Positions 7,240 through 14,557 are shown, numbered from the stretch's first letter. The stretch: DNA of 32,273 nt from JBHJOF01 sp050330055 (GCA_050330055.1 JBHJOF010000246.1:1-32273); one strand, 5' to 3'. Notes: generated by a model from the sequence alone, not told the origin. Made by a program: numbers and translations.

Positions 7240-8214
7240 ATGACCGACTATCCCGAGTTCGCCGATCCCATGGTGCGGCCGCGCTACACCGGCCTGCCGA
7301 CCTTCATGCGCGCGCCCTACCGCGAGGAGCTGAATGGGCTGGACATCGCGCTGGTCGGCGTGCCCTTCGACGGCGGTGTCACCAACCGGCCCGGCGCCCG
7401 CCACGGCCCGCGCGAGATCCGCAACCAGTCGAGCCTGATGCGCAAGATCAACCAGGCGACCAGGCTGTCGCCCTTCGAGGCCTGCCGCGTCGCCGACGTG
7501 GGCGACGCCTGGGTCGAGAAGCCCTTCGAGCTGGAGGGCGCGCTGAACGAGATTGCCAAGTTCTACACGGGATTGCACCAGGCCGGCGTGGTGCCGGTCT
7601 CGGCCGGCGGCGACCACTCGGTCACGCTGCCGATCTTCCGCGGCATCGCCCGCGAGCGGCCGGTCGGCATGGTGCACTTCGACGCGCACTGCGACACCGG
7701 CGACGACTACCTGGGCTCCAAGTTCCACCACGGCGCGCCCTTCCGCCGCGCCGTCGAGGAGGGCCTGCTCGATCCCAAGCGGACCATCCAGATCGGCATC
7801 AGGGGCGCCCTGAACGACCTCGAGATCTGGAAGTTCAGCCACGACTCCGGCATGCGGGTGATCTACATGGAGGAGTTCTACGAGATGGGCCCCAAGGCGG
7901 TGATCGAGGAGGCGCGGCGGGTGGTCGGCGACGGCCCCACCTACATCTCCTTCGACGTAGACGGGCTCGATCCGGTCTACGCGCCCGGCACCGGCACGCC
8001 GGAAGTGGGCGGCATCACCACGATCGAGGCGCAGATCATGCTGCGCGGGCTGCAGGGCCTGAACCTAGTCGGCGGCGACGTGGTCGAGGTGGCGCCGCCC
8101 TTCGATCCCTCGGGCAACACGGCGCTGGTCGGCGCGACCCTGATGTTCGAGATCCTCTGCGTCGTGGCCGACGCCGTGGCGGCGCGCAAGGGCCTGCAGC
8201 AGGCGGCGCAGTAA
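7240..8214 (+). CDS. speB: Agmatinase-family ureohydrolase
   Basis: A 324-residue arginase/agmatinase-fold enzyme that hydrolyses a guanidino compound to an amine plus urea using two Mn ions in the cytoplasm. Metal ligands are all present: H126 in GGDHSVT, D148, H150 and D152 in HFDAHCD, and D239 and D241 in SFDVDGLDP. The PGARHGPREIR stretch near 51-61 is typical of the agmatinase branch. Guanidinobutyrase or another guanidino-acid hydrolase is an alternative that sequence alone does not exclude. The start chosen is the ATG at 7240 because AGGAGAGG precedes it by about 6 bp and the family begins near here; the frame stays open upstream for 93 codons of non-homologous sequence. The product (putrescine if agmatinase) would feed the PuuA/PuuC-like genes near 29-32 kb. 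Confidence 0.86.
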   Translation: MTDYPEFADPMVRPRYTGLPTFMRAPYREELNGLDIALVGVPFDGGVTNRPGARHGPREIRNQSSLMRKINQATRLSPFEACRVADVGDAWVEKPFELEGALNEIAKFYTGLHQAGVVPVSAGGDHSVTLPIFRGIARERPVGMVHFDAHCDTGDDYLGSKFHHGAPFRRAVEEGLLDPKRTIQIGIRGALNDLEIWKFSHDSGMRVIYMEEFYEMGPKAVIEEARRVVGDGPTYISFDVDGLDPVYAPGTGTPEVGGITTIEAQIMLRGLQGLNLVGGDVVEVAPPFDPSGNTALVGATLMFEILCVVADAVAARKGLQQAAQ

Positions 8215-8250
8215 CGGTAGCCAACCTGTTTGAGGCTGCCAGCGGGTGCT

Positions 8251-8423
8251 CCTCATGCTTCGACAGGCTCAGCATGAGGGACAGATGAGCATCGAGTCGA
8301 GTTATGAACTCAGTACGAGCTACGGCCTCTTTCCTCATCCTGAGCCTGTCGAAGGATGAGGAGTGAGACGCGTGTTCGTGCGCAGAGCGCCGTTGCTCGT
8401 GCTTCGACAGGGTCAGCACGAGG
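8251..8423. repeat. Cluster of three palindromic GTCGAAG-type repeats
   Basis: Three palindromic units lie at 8251-8279, 8333-8361 and 8396-8423. Each has complementary outer arms (CCTCATGC, CCTCATCC, CTCGTGC) around a core CTTCGACAGG or its complement CCTGTCGAAG. The arms covary between units while the core stays fixed, as expected of a mobile palindromic repeat kept as a hairpin. The same family occurs at 19573-19627 and 22696-22772. They fill most of the 294-bp gap between the ureohydrolase and DUF2147 genes and could also act as transcript 3' hairpins. Confidence 0.8.
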
Positions 8424-8508
8424 AAGCGGGAGCAGCCATCATAGATTTCAGCCGCTCGTCATCGTGCGGCTTTCGATGCCGACGCTGCGCTGTTAACCTG
8501 AGGCCGCC

Positions 8509-8976
8509 ATGCTTGTCAAAAGACTTGCTGCCGCCCTGCTCGGCGTGACCTGCCTGAGCCCGCTCCTGCCGGACCCGATCCGCGCCGAGAGCGCGCCGGC
8601 GACCGCGTCGAACGAGTCCATGGCGGGCGTCTGGCTGACCAAGGACAACCGCTCGCAGGTCGAGATCGCGCCCTGCGGCGATAGTCTCTGCGGCACCATC
8701 GTGTGGCTGAGGCCGAAGTCCGACGGCACGCCCTCGACGACGCGCGACAAGCGCAACAGCGACCCCGCCCTGCGCGACCGCCCGCTGCTCGGCCTGCAGA
8801 TCATGTCCGGCTTCCGCCCTGATGGCCCCAATGAGTGGAGCGACGGCAAGATCTACAACCCGGACGACGGCCGGACCTACGAGCCGACCCTTAGCCTGCG
8901 TGGGGACGGCACGCTCAAGCTCGAGGCCTGCATCCTTTTCATCTGCCAGAGCGAGGTCTGGCAGAAGGTCGAGTAG
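8509..8976 (+). CDS. Secreted DUF2147 protein
   Basis: A 155-residue protein with an N-terminal signal peptide (basic MLVKR, hydrophobic stretch to about 20, cleavage likely near residue 26-30). It then has a DUF2147 domain, seen in GVWLTKDNRSQVEIAPCGDSLCGTI, in two parts of that run, and in the later GKIYNPDDGRTY and LEACILF motifs. DUF2147 proteins are small periplasmic lipocalin-like beta barrels of unknown function. Two cysteine pairs (in PCGDSLCG and EACILFICQ) are typical and may form disulfides. The ATG follows a GAGG at close distance. The gene stands alone between repeat clusters. Confidence 0.85.
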   Translation: MLVKRLAAALLGVTCLSPLLPDPIRAESAPATASNESMAGVWLTKDNRSQVEIAPCGDSLCGTIVWLRPKSDGTPSTTRDKRNSDPALRDRPLLGLQIMSGFRPDGPNEWSDGKIYNPDDGRTYEPTLSLRGDGTLKLEACILFICQSEVWQKVE

Positions 8977-9008
8977 TACACGGTCTCGAAAGCTAGAGAC
9001 TCATGGCC

Positions 9009-9170
9009 CATCCTTCGAGATGCCCACCTTCGCTCGCGCTACGGCGGGCTCCTCAGGATGAGGAATGGCATTCTATATCAACACACTATCACTTCATGCT
9101 GAGGAGCCGCGAGTCCGCAGGAGCGGGCCTCCGCCCGCAAGCGGCGTCTCACGCGCGAAGCAGGCGGCCG
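9009..9170. repeat. Dispersed repeats in the gap before the MFS gene
   Basis: The 454-bp gap 8977-9430 has no credible gene. It holds a palindromic unit at 9009-9060 (CATCCTTCGAGA facing CTCCTCAGGATG) and a second, inverted-type unit starting at 9094 (TCATGCTGAGGAGCCGCGAG) with an internal GCGGGC/GCCCGC hairpin at 9123-9138. Both resemble a CTCAGGATGAGG-type repeat family frequent in alphaproteobacteria. A GC-rich hairpin-forming stretch also occurs near 9355-9400, just before the transporter gene. Confidence 0.6.
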
Positions 9171-9430
9171 CAATGGACCAGGAGGCCGCCAAGCATGGCG
9201 GCTCGGTCATGAGTAACGGGATCTGGTATAGGCCTTCCGAGTGGCTGCCGCGGTTTCAGCCGGGCCACGCGCAACGCCCCCTCAAGCCGACACAGACCCC
9301 GGGCCCCGCATCACACCCACGGCCCGGCCTTTACGCAACGGGGGTGCATCGGGCAAGTAGAGGGCCGCGGACGCGGGGGCATCGCCCGCGCCCTGGGTAG
9401 TGCAACGCCAAGTCTGGGAACCGGCAGTCC

Positions 9431-10798
9431 ATGCGGGCCACCGTCGCGCCACTCGCCGCGCTCTTCGTCGCCATCTCGGTGCTGCTGATGGGCAACGGCC
9501 TGCAGGGCACGCTGCTGCCGCTGCGCGCCCACATCGAGGCTTTCTCGACCTTCGAGATCGGCGTGCTGGGCTCGTCCTACTTCATCGGCTTCGGCGCCGG
9601 CTGTCTGCTGGGCGGCCACGTAATCCGGCGGGTCGGCCATATCCGCGCCTTCGCCGGCCTGGTCTCGCTGGCCTCGGCCATGGCCCTGGCGCACGCCCTG
9701 CTGCTCGATCCGATCGCCTGGTGGCTGATACGCGGGCTCACCGGCTTCTGCTTCGCCGCCATCACCATGATCATCGAGAGCTGGCTGAACGAGCGCTCGA
9801 CCAACCAGACCCGCGGCACCATTCTCTCGATCTACACCATCATCAACCTGACCGTAGTCACGCTCGGCCAGCTGATGATCACGCTCTACGACCCGGCGGC
9901 CTTTCCGCTCTTCGCCATCGCCTCGATCCTGGTGTCCCTCGCGGCCGTGCCGGTGGCGCTCACAACCTCGAGGGCGCCGGCGCCAATCGCAATGGTGCAG
10001 GTGCGCGTCGCTCGGCTTTACCGCATGTCCCCCGTGGGCACCATTGGCTGCCTCGCGGTCGGTCTGAGCAACGGCGCCTTCTGGGCGCTGGGGCCGATCT
10101 TCGCCCAGCAGAGCGGGCTCGACATTCCCGGCGTCGCCTTCTTCATGAGCGTGACGGTGATCGCCGGCGCGCTCGGCCAGTGGCCGCTCGGCTTTACCTC
10201 CGACCGGGTCGACCGCCGCGCCGTCATCGCCGGCGCCTGCCTGGCCGCCTCGCTGGCCGGTATCGGCATGGTGCTGTTCAATGACTACTGGGACCGCGGC
10301 ATCCTGATCTTCGCCTTCGCCTTCGGCGCTTTCGCCTTCCCGCTCTATTCGCTCTGCGTCGCCCACACCAACGACTTCGTGCCGCCGACCGACTACGTCG
10401 AGGCGGCCAGCGGCCTGCTGCTGGCCTATGCGCTCGGCGCGGTGGCCGGACCGGTCATTGCCTCGCCCCTGATGAGCCAGCTGGGCGCCGACGGCCTCTT
10501 CGTCCACACGGCCACGGTCCATGCGCTGCTGGCCGGCTTCGCCATGCTGCGCATGCGCCGCCGCGAGCGGGCGCCTGCGGACGAGCGTGTCGGCTTCACC
10601 GAGGCCATGGTTGCGTCGCAGACCGTGAGCCACGTCGATACGCGGGTGGAGCAGGAAACAGTGGCGGGCGCCACCAACGAGCAGCCGGAGGCCAAGGATG
10701 CGGCGGAGGACCCGGCCGCAACGTCAGGTGAGAAGCTGCCCCGGAAGAAAACGCCGGCGGCGGACAAGCCGGACACGGCCCTGCCGCAACGCGACTGA
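9431..10798 (+). CDS. MFS transporter with cytosolic tail (YcaD-like)
   Basis: A 455-residue major facilitator superfamily permease. About 12 hydrophobic helices span residues 5-375, with the loop 2-3 motif GGHVIRRVGHIRAFA and its equivalent GFTSDRVDRRAVI in the second half. It resembles the YcaD/CynX-like MFS group; the substrate is unknown. After the last helix there is a charged, Ala/Glu/Thr/Lys-rich tail of roughly 75 residues, unusual in length and low in complexity and probably a disordered cytosolic extension. The start has no strong Shine-Dalgarno. The gene ends 34 bp before the stop of the convergent amidase gene, and no clear terminator hairpin is seen between them. Confidence 0.85.
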   Translation: MRATVAPLAALFVAISVLLMGNGLQGTLLPLRAHIEAFSTFEIGVLGSSYFIGFGAGCLLGGHVIRRVGHIRAFAGLVSLASAMALAHALLLDPIAWWLIRGLTGFCFAAITMIIESWLNERSTNQTRGTILSIYTIINLTVVTLGQLMITLYDPAAFPLFAIASILVSLAAVPVALTTSRAPAPIAMVQVRVARLYRMSPVGTIGCLAVGLSNGAFWALGPIFAQQSGLDIPGVAFFMSVTVIAGALGQWPLGFTSDRVDRRAVIAGACLAASLAGIGMVLFNDYWDRGILIFAFAFGAFAFPLYSLCVAHTNDFVPPTDYVEAASGLLLAYALGAVAGPVIASPLMSQLGADGLFVHTATVHALLAGFAMLRMRRRERAPADERVGFTEAMVASQTVSHVDTRVEQETVAGATNEQPEAKDAAEDPAATSGEKLPRKKTPAADKPDTALPQRD

Positions 10799-10832
10799 CC
10801 CGCCGCATTCCAGGTGGCTCGGGCGCGGCCGC

Positions 10833-12245
10833 TCAGAGCGGAGGTCGGCGGAGCGACCAGGGCCGGACGGCCTCGAGCGCGGCGCCGATGGTGAGCGCGG
10901 TCAGGTCGTCGATACGCCGAGCGACGATCTGCAACCCGGTCGGCAGGCCCCCGGCGGTGAAACCCGAGGGCACCGAGAGCGCCGGGCACTGGCTGACGAA
11001 GTTGAAGACCGAGGTCATGTCGAGGCCGTGGTAGCGCCCCTCCTCGTCCTCGAAGTCGAAGTCCTTGTCGTTCCGCTCGACCGGCGGCGCCGGCAGCGCC
11101 ATGGTCGGGCAGAGCAAGGCGTCGCAGCGCTCGAGGATCGGATAGAGGCGCTTCCACTGCTCAGTGCGGATGAATTCCAAACGCTTGAAGTCGACCGCGC
11201 TCATCGCCAGGCCGGCCTCGATCAGCGACACCACGCGCGGGTCCATGCGCGCGCGGTACTGCGGCAGGGCGTCGCCGAAGAAAGCCGCCAGATAGACACC
11301 ACAATGGGCGTTCCAGGCATCGACGATCTCGCGCGACCAGCCCAGCTCGACCTCCTCGATCTCGGCCCCGGCCTCGGCCAGCGCAGCCGCAGCGGCGCAG
11401 GTATTGGCCGCGACCTCTGGATCGACATGATAGAAGCCGAGGTCGAGAGTGAGCGCCAGGCGCAGGCCGCGCACCGAATCAGGCGGCGGCACCGGCAGGT
11501 CGAGCGCCGGCTTGAGCGACTGGATGTCGCGCTCGTCGGGCCCCTGCGTCACCTTGAGGAACAGCGCCGCGTCCGCCACCGTGCGCGCCAGCGGGCCGAA
11601 GTGCGACAGGGAATCGAACTGGCTCGGCAGGATGGTGAAGGGAATCCGCCCGAAGCTCGGCTTCAGGCCGACGCAGCCGCAGAGCGCAGCGGGAATACGC
11701 ACCGAGCCGCCCATGTCCGAGCCCTCGGCCAGCGGCACGCAGCCCGAGGCAACGGCCGCGCCGGAGCCGCCGGACGAGCCGCCCGGCGTCACCGCCGGGT
11801 TCCAGGGATTGCGCGTAATGCCCCAGAGCGGGCTCTCGGTGAAGCCGGCGTGGGCGAACTCCGGCGTCGTGGTCTTGCCGACCAGGATCGCGCCGGCGCC
11901 CAGCAGCGCCTCAACGATCGGCGCGTCCTCGTCCGGCACCCAGTGCTCGTAGGCATAGGAGCCGAGCGTCGTGCGCTTGCCCCTGGTCGGGGTCAGGTCC
12001 TTGATGGCGATCGGCACGCCGTGCAGCGGCCCCAGCGCCGTGCCTCGCGCGACCGCCGCTTCGGCCGCACGCGCCCGCTCCAGCGCCTCCTCGGGATAGG
12101 TGAAGCAGAAGCAGTTGAGCTGCGGATTGACCTGCTCGATGCGCGCCAGCGTGTTTGTCATCACCTCGACCGGCGACAGCTCGCGCGTGGCGATGCGGCG
12201 CGCCAGCTCGACGGCCGGCAAGTAGGCGAGCTCGAGATCGACCAA
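10833..12245 (-). CDS. Amidase-signature (AS) family amidase
   Basis: A 470-residue amidase with the Ser-cisSer-Lys triad: K82 (AIKD), S157 (GGSSGGS) and S181 (DMGGSVRIPA). The spacings of 75 and 24 residues equal those of K142, S217 and S241 in fatty acid amide hydrolase. It hydrolyses a carboxamide to acid plus ammonia or amine; GatA is unlikely because no gatB/gatC accompany it. It starts at TTG (12245-12243), chosen because GGGGGGAGG lies 5 bp upstream on that strand and the family N-terminus (LPAVELARRIATRELSPVEV) follows at once; no ATG nearby fits. It is divergent from the small gene at 12407. The substrate is unknown. Confidence 0.88.
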   Translation of the reverse strand: MVDLELAYLPAVELARRIATRELSPVEVMTNTLARIEQVNPQLNCFCFTYPEEALERARAAEAAVARGTALGPLHGVPIAIKDLTPTRGKRTTLGSYAYEHWVPDEDAPIVEALLGAGAILVGKTTTPEFAHAGFTESPLWGITRNPWNPAVTPGGSSGGSGAAVASGCVPLAEGSDMGGSVRIPAALCGCVGLKPSFGRIPFTILPSQFDSLSHFGPLARTVADAALFLKVTQGPDERDIQSLKPALDLPVPPPDSVRGLRLALTLDLGFYHVDPEVAANTCAAAAALAEAGAEIEEVELGWSREIVDAWNAHCGVYLAAFFGDALPQYRARMDPRVVSLIEAGLAMSAVDFKRLEFIRTEQWKRLYPILERCDALLCPTMALPAPPVERNDKDFDFEDEEGRYHGLDMTSVFNFVSQCPALSVPSGFTAGGLPTGLQIVARRIDDLTALTIGAALEAVRPWSLRRPPL

Positions 12246-12406
12246 GCGAACCTCCCCCCCTTGACGCTTGCTGGGTCGGCATCATGGGCGGCCGCCCGAT
12301 GCGGCGTCAATTGGCAGTCCCGTTTCCGGGCCCTTCCCTGCGCGGCTGATCGGCGTATGCTGGAGGGCATCCGATCGACCACCAGAGACGTCGGAGGAGA
12401 ACAGCC

Positions 12407-12748
12407 ATGAGCGTGTTGGTGCAAGAGCAGGCGATCTTGGCGAGCCTGGAGCCTCTGTTCGCGCAGGCCGAGGCGGAGGGCCTGTGGTTCTATCACCATT
12501 CGCACGACGAGGGCGAGGTCTGGTGCTCGCCGCAGCATCTGCGCCTGCAGCTCTCGAAGGGCAAGATGCTCTGGGCGGCCGACCACTGGGAGCTGCGCAG
12601 TCCGCTCGCCTACATGAAGACGCTGCAGCGCCAGGCCGAGGCGGCAGTCGAGGAGTATAACGGCATGGCCAAGCGCCTGGGCCAGGACACGCGCCTCAAG
12701 CTGAGCAAGCTCGCCGGCGGCGAGGCGCTCGCTAAGGAAGCCTCGTAA
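12407..12748 (+). CDS. Small conserved-looking hypothetical protein
   Basis: A 113-residue soluble protein that I do not recognise. It starts at ATG after GGAGGAGAAC, a strong Shine-Dalgarno, which supports it being real. The middle is rich in aromatic and charged residues (WFYHHSHDEGEVWCSPQHLRL, in part; KMLWAADHWELRSP). The C-terminal third is predicted helix (TLQRQAEAAVEEYNGMAKRLG). There is no signal peptide and no membrane segment. The single cysteine and the histidine cluster could bind metal, but nothing more can be said. It sits between the divergent amidase gene (161 bp) and the convergent MFS gene (21 bp). Confidence 0.7.
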   Translation: MSVLVQEQAILASLEPLFAQAEAEGLWFYHHSHDEGEVWCSPQHLRLQLSKGKMLWAADHWELRSPLAYMKTLQRQAEAAVEEYNGMAKRLGQDTRLKLSKLAGGEALAKEAS

Positions 12749-12769
12749 AGCGCGCGCAAGGCAGACGCG

Positions 12770-14050
12770 TCAGTCGGCGGCGAGCGGCGCTGCCTTGCCG
12801 CCTTCCAGTGCCTCGGTCATGCGCCGGCGCCGGGTCCAGATCCAGCCGGTCGCGGCCAGCGCCAGCAGCACGCCGACGGCGAGCGGCCAGCGCAGGCCGA
12901 CTGCTTCCGAGGCGGCACCCATGATGAGCGCGCCGACCGCCGGGCCGCCGCGGAAGATCAGCCCATAGAGGCTCATGACTCGGCCGCGCATGGCGCTCTC
13001 GACGGCGAGCTGCAGCAGGATCTGGGTGCCGACGCCGTTCACCACCATGCAGAAGCCGGCGACCGCCAGCGCCGGCACGGCGACATAAAGGCTGTCGGTC
13101 GCGACGAAGAGCAGCAGCGCCAGGCCCAGCGCCAGGGTCGACGAGAGTGCCACCAAAGTCAGGCCGCCCTGCCCGTCGCGCTGCGCCAGCCAGAGGCCGC
13201 CCGCCGTGGCGCCGATGCCGACCGTGGCAGTCAGCAGCGCCAGACCGCCGGCGCCGGCGCCGAAGACGTCGGCCGCAAAGCCGGGCAGCAGCTCAACGAA
13301 GGGCCGGGTGCAGAGGCAGAGCACGACCAGCAGCAGCAGGAGCGGCGCAATGCCGGCGTGGCGCGCGGCATAGCCGAGGCCGGCGCCGACCTCGCCCAAG
13401 AGGCCGCCCCCCATAAGACCACCCTGGGGTGCGGCGACGGCCGCCGCCGGCCGGGTCAGGCGGACCCGGGCCAACGCGATCTGGAACAGGACGAAGGTCA
13501 GCGCGTTGGCGGCGAAGGCGCCCTCCACGCCAAAGCCGACGATCATGAGACCGGCCACCAGCGGTCCGACGAAGCGCGCCGAGTTGAAGATGATCGAGTT
13601 GATGGCGATCGCGGCCGGCAGGTCCTGGGCCGGCACCAGCTCGGGGATCAGGGCCAGGCGGGCCGGCTGGTTGACTGCGGCGATTATGCCCAGCGCCAGG
13701 GTCAGCACCAGCAGCAGCTCGACCGTCATCAGGCCGTTCACGGTGAAGCCGAACAGCAGCAGCGACTGGACCATGGCCAGGGCCTGGCCGATCTTGATCA
13801 CCCGCAGCCGGTCCCAACGGTCGGCCAGCGCGCCGGCCAGCGGCCCCACCACCACGGTCGGGAAGAGATCGGCGAAGGCCATGACGCCGAGCCAGAAGCC
13901 GGACTCGGTGAGCTGCCAGGTCAGCCAGCCGACCGCGACGCGCTGCATCCAGCTGCCGATCAGCGAGACCGAGCTGCCGGCCGTGTAGATCCCGTAGTTG
14001 GGATTGGAAAGCGCGCGAAGGATGCGGGGAAAGCCGGAGACGCCGATCAT
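12770..14050 (-). CDS. MFS transporter, EntS-like (MFS_3)
   Basis: A 426-residue permease with about 12 transmembrane helices. It has the SNPNYGIYTAGSSVSLIGSWMQRVAVGWL start and the GPLAGALADRWDRLRV loop typical of the EntS/transmembrane secretion effector branch, which exports siderophores, drugs or other small molecules; the first motif spans residues 16-44. A second-half loop (IGATAGGLWLAQRDGQG) follows the same pattern. The substrate is unknown. The C-terminus is a short charged tail. The ATG at 14050 has no clear Shine-Dalgarno. The gene is divergent from the sulfur operon; an AT-rich stretch at 14145-14205, rare in this GC-rich window, probably carries promoters for one or both directions. 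Confidence 0.86.
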   Translation of the reverse strand: MIGVSGFPRILRALSNPNYGIYTAGSSVSLIGSWMQRVAVGWLTWQLTESGFWLGVMAFADLFPTVVVGPLAGALADRWDRLRVIKIGQALAMVQSLLLFGFTVNGLMTVELLLVLTLALGIIAAVNQPARLALIPELVPAQDLPAAIAINSIIFNSARFVGPLVAGLMIVGFGVEGAFAANALTFVLFQIALARVRLTRPAAAVAAPQGGLMGGGLLGEVGAGLGYAARHAGIAPLLLLLVVLCLCTRPFVELLPGFAADVFGAGAGGLALLTATVGIGATAGGLWLAQRDGQGGLTLVALSSTLALGLALLLFVATDSLYVAVPALAVAGFCMVVNGVGTQILLQLAVESAMRGRVMSLYGLIFRGGPAVGALIMGAASEAVGLRWPLAVGVLLALAATGWIWTRRRRMTEALEGGKAAPLAAD

Positions 14051-14204
14051 GCCGGCGGCGATTATGACAAGCCCATGACGCCAGGTCTTGAGCCCATCGG
14101 CGGGGTCAGGGATGCCCTAAACGCAGGGCAGAGCCCATCTCTTCTTTATTGCACATACTAAAGTGTAAAATACATATTTTTATCCGTCCATCATGTAATT
14201 TCAC

Positions 14205-14232
14205 TTGACCCCCGCCGGGCGCGATGTAAATT
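14205..14232 (+). promoter_or_regulatory. Sigma70-like promoter of the sulfur operon
   Basis: TTGACC (14205-14210) and TAAATT (14227-14232) are separated by 16 bp. The predicted transcript start near 14239 coincides with the first base of the SAM-II aptamer P1 stem, which supports the assignment. The surrounding 14145-14235 is the most AT-rich part of the region; further promoter elements upstream (TTGCAC near 14149) are possible. Confidence 0.6.
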
Positions 14233-14238
14233 ACAGAC

Positions 14239-14290
14239 AGCGCCATTTTGAAGCCGTCAGCTTGCGGGCGCTTAAGAAATGCAGCTAAAG
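14239..14290 (+). ncRNA. SAM-II riboswitch aptamer
   Basis: This fits the SAM-II (metA motif) pseudoknot. P1 is AGCGCC (14239-14244) paired with GGCGCT (14267-14272). The L1 stretch ATTTTG follows at 14245-14250. The P2 5' strand AGCTTGC (14259-14265) pairs with GCAGCT (14281-14286) with one bulged U. The conserved GCTAAA is at 14284-14289, preceded by the A-rich TTAAGAAAT linker. SAM-II normally represses methionine genes when SAM is high. Here it heads the siroheme/sulfite reductase operon and is directly followed by an intrinsic terminator. The class call is from memory of the consensus, and no covariance model was run. Confidence 0.85.
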
Positions 14291-14305
14291 CGACGGGCGA
14301 TTCAC

Positions 14306-14338
14306 AAACCGCCCAGCCAAAGCTGCGGCGGTTTTTTT
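14306..14338 (+). terminator. Intrinsic terminator, SAM-II expression platform
   Basis: AAACCGCCCAGC (14306-14317) pairs with GCTG-C-GGCGGTTT (14322-14334) around a CAAA loop, with one bulged C, and runs into seven Ts (14332-14338). It lies in the leader 216 bp before the first operon gene, so it must be conditional. AGCTGC (14321-14326) in its 3' arm is the exact complement of GCAGCT (14281-14286), the aptamer P2 strand. This suggests that without SAM the two pair and disrupt the terminator, while SAM binding locks the P2 strand and lets it form. Confidence 0.8.
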
Positions 14339-14367
14339 AGTCGGCCTGGTCCGCCGTTATCCGGACC

Positions 14368-14414
14368 CGCGGGATTTGAGGGGCAGCTTGCGACCGCGTC
14401 ACCAACCGCTAAAG
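14368..14414 (+). ncRNA. Second SAM-II/SAM-V-like aptamer candidate
   Basis: Thirty bases after the terminator the same signature recurs. P1 is CGCGG (14368-14372) paired with CCGCG (14394-14398). It is followed by GATTTG (14373-14378), AGCTTGC (14385-14391) and CGCTAAAG (14407-14414). AGC pairs with GCT for P2, but the rest of P2 is weaker than in the first copy and the A-rich linker is about 3 bases shorter. A hairpin (CCACGG with CCGTGG, 14417-14438) follows without a U-tract, then the Shine-Dalgarno of a leader ORF. It may be a second functional SAM aptamer, a variant class, or a decayed copy. Confidence 0.55.
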
Positions 14415-14467
14415 CGCCACGGGGGGAACTCTCCGTGGGCCCGGCAACGAGCTTGGAGGACGTTCCT

Positions 14468-14557
14468 GTGTCGAGACTGACCCGAAAGCCCGCCTCTCTC
14501 TTGCTGAATTTCGCAGGGGCGCTCCCGGTCCGCCGTAATCCCCGGGGGCGGCCGTGA
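14468..14557 (+). CDS. 29-codon leader ORF coupled to the siroheme gene
   Basis: A GTG start lies 7 bp after GGAGGA (14455-14460), the best Shine-Dalgarno in the leader. The ORF encodes 29 residues beginning MSRLTRKPASLLLNF and ends in an Arg/Pro-rich segment. Its TGA (14555-14557) overlaps the GTG start of the next gene (14554-14556) in the arrangement GTGA. The downstream gene has only a weak GGGGG before it, so its translation probably depends on ribosomes finishing this ORF. There are no Cys or Met codon runs that would suggest classical attenuation. Regulation of this Shine-Dalgarno by the second aptamer would control the siroheme gene. Whether the peptide itself has a role is unknown. 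Confidence 0.6.
   Translation: MSRLTRKPASLLLNFAGALPVRRNPRGRP

Noticed and set aside
8251..8423. CRISPR array
   Set aside because: The repeats are palindromic, of variable orientation and unevenly spaced, with no unique equal-length spacers and no cas genes.
9065..9400. 111-codon frame in the repeat-rich gap
   Set aside because: It is built from repeat sequence, has no RBS and no protein-like pattern.
9311..10633. 440-codon minus-strand frame opposite the MFS gene
   Set aside because: Low-complexity, hydrophilic, no motifs; the plus strand has a clear 12-helix transporter.
14051..14204. A riboswitch or small RNA for the divergent MFS gene in the AT-rich stretch
   Set aside because: No stable conserved-looking fold or consensus found; it reads as promoter DNA.
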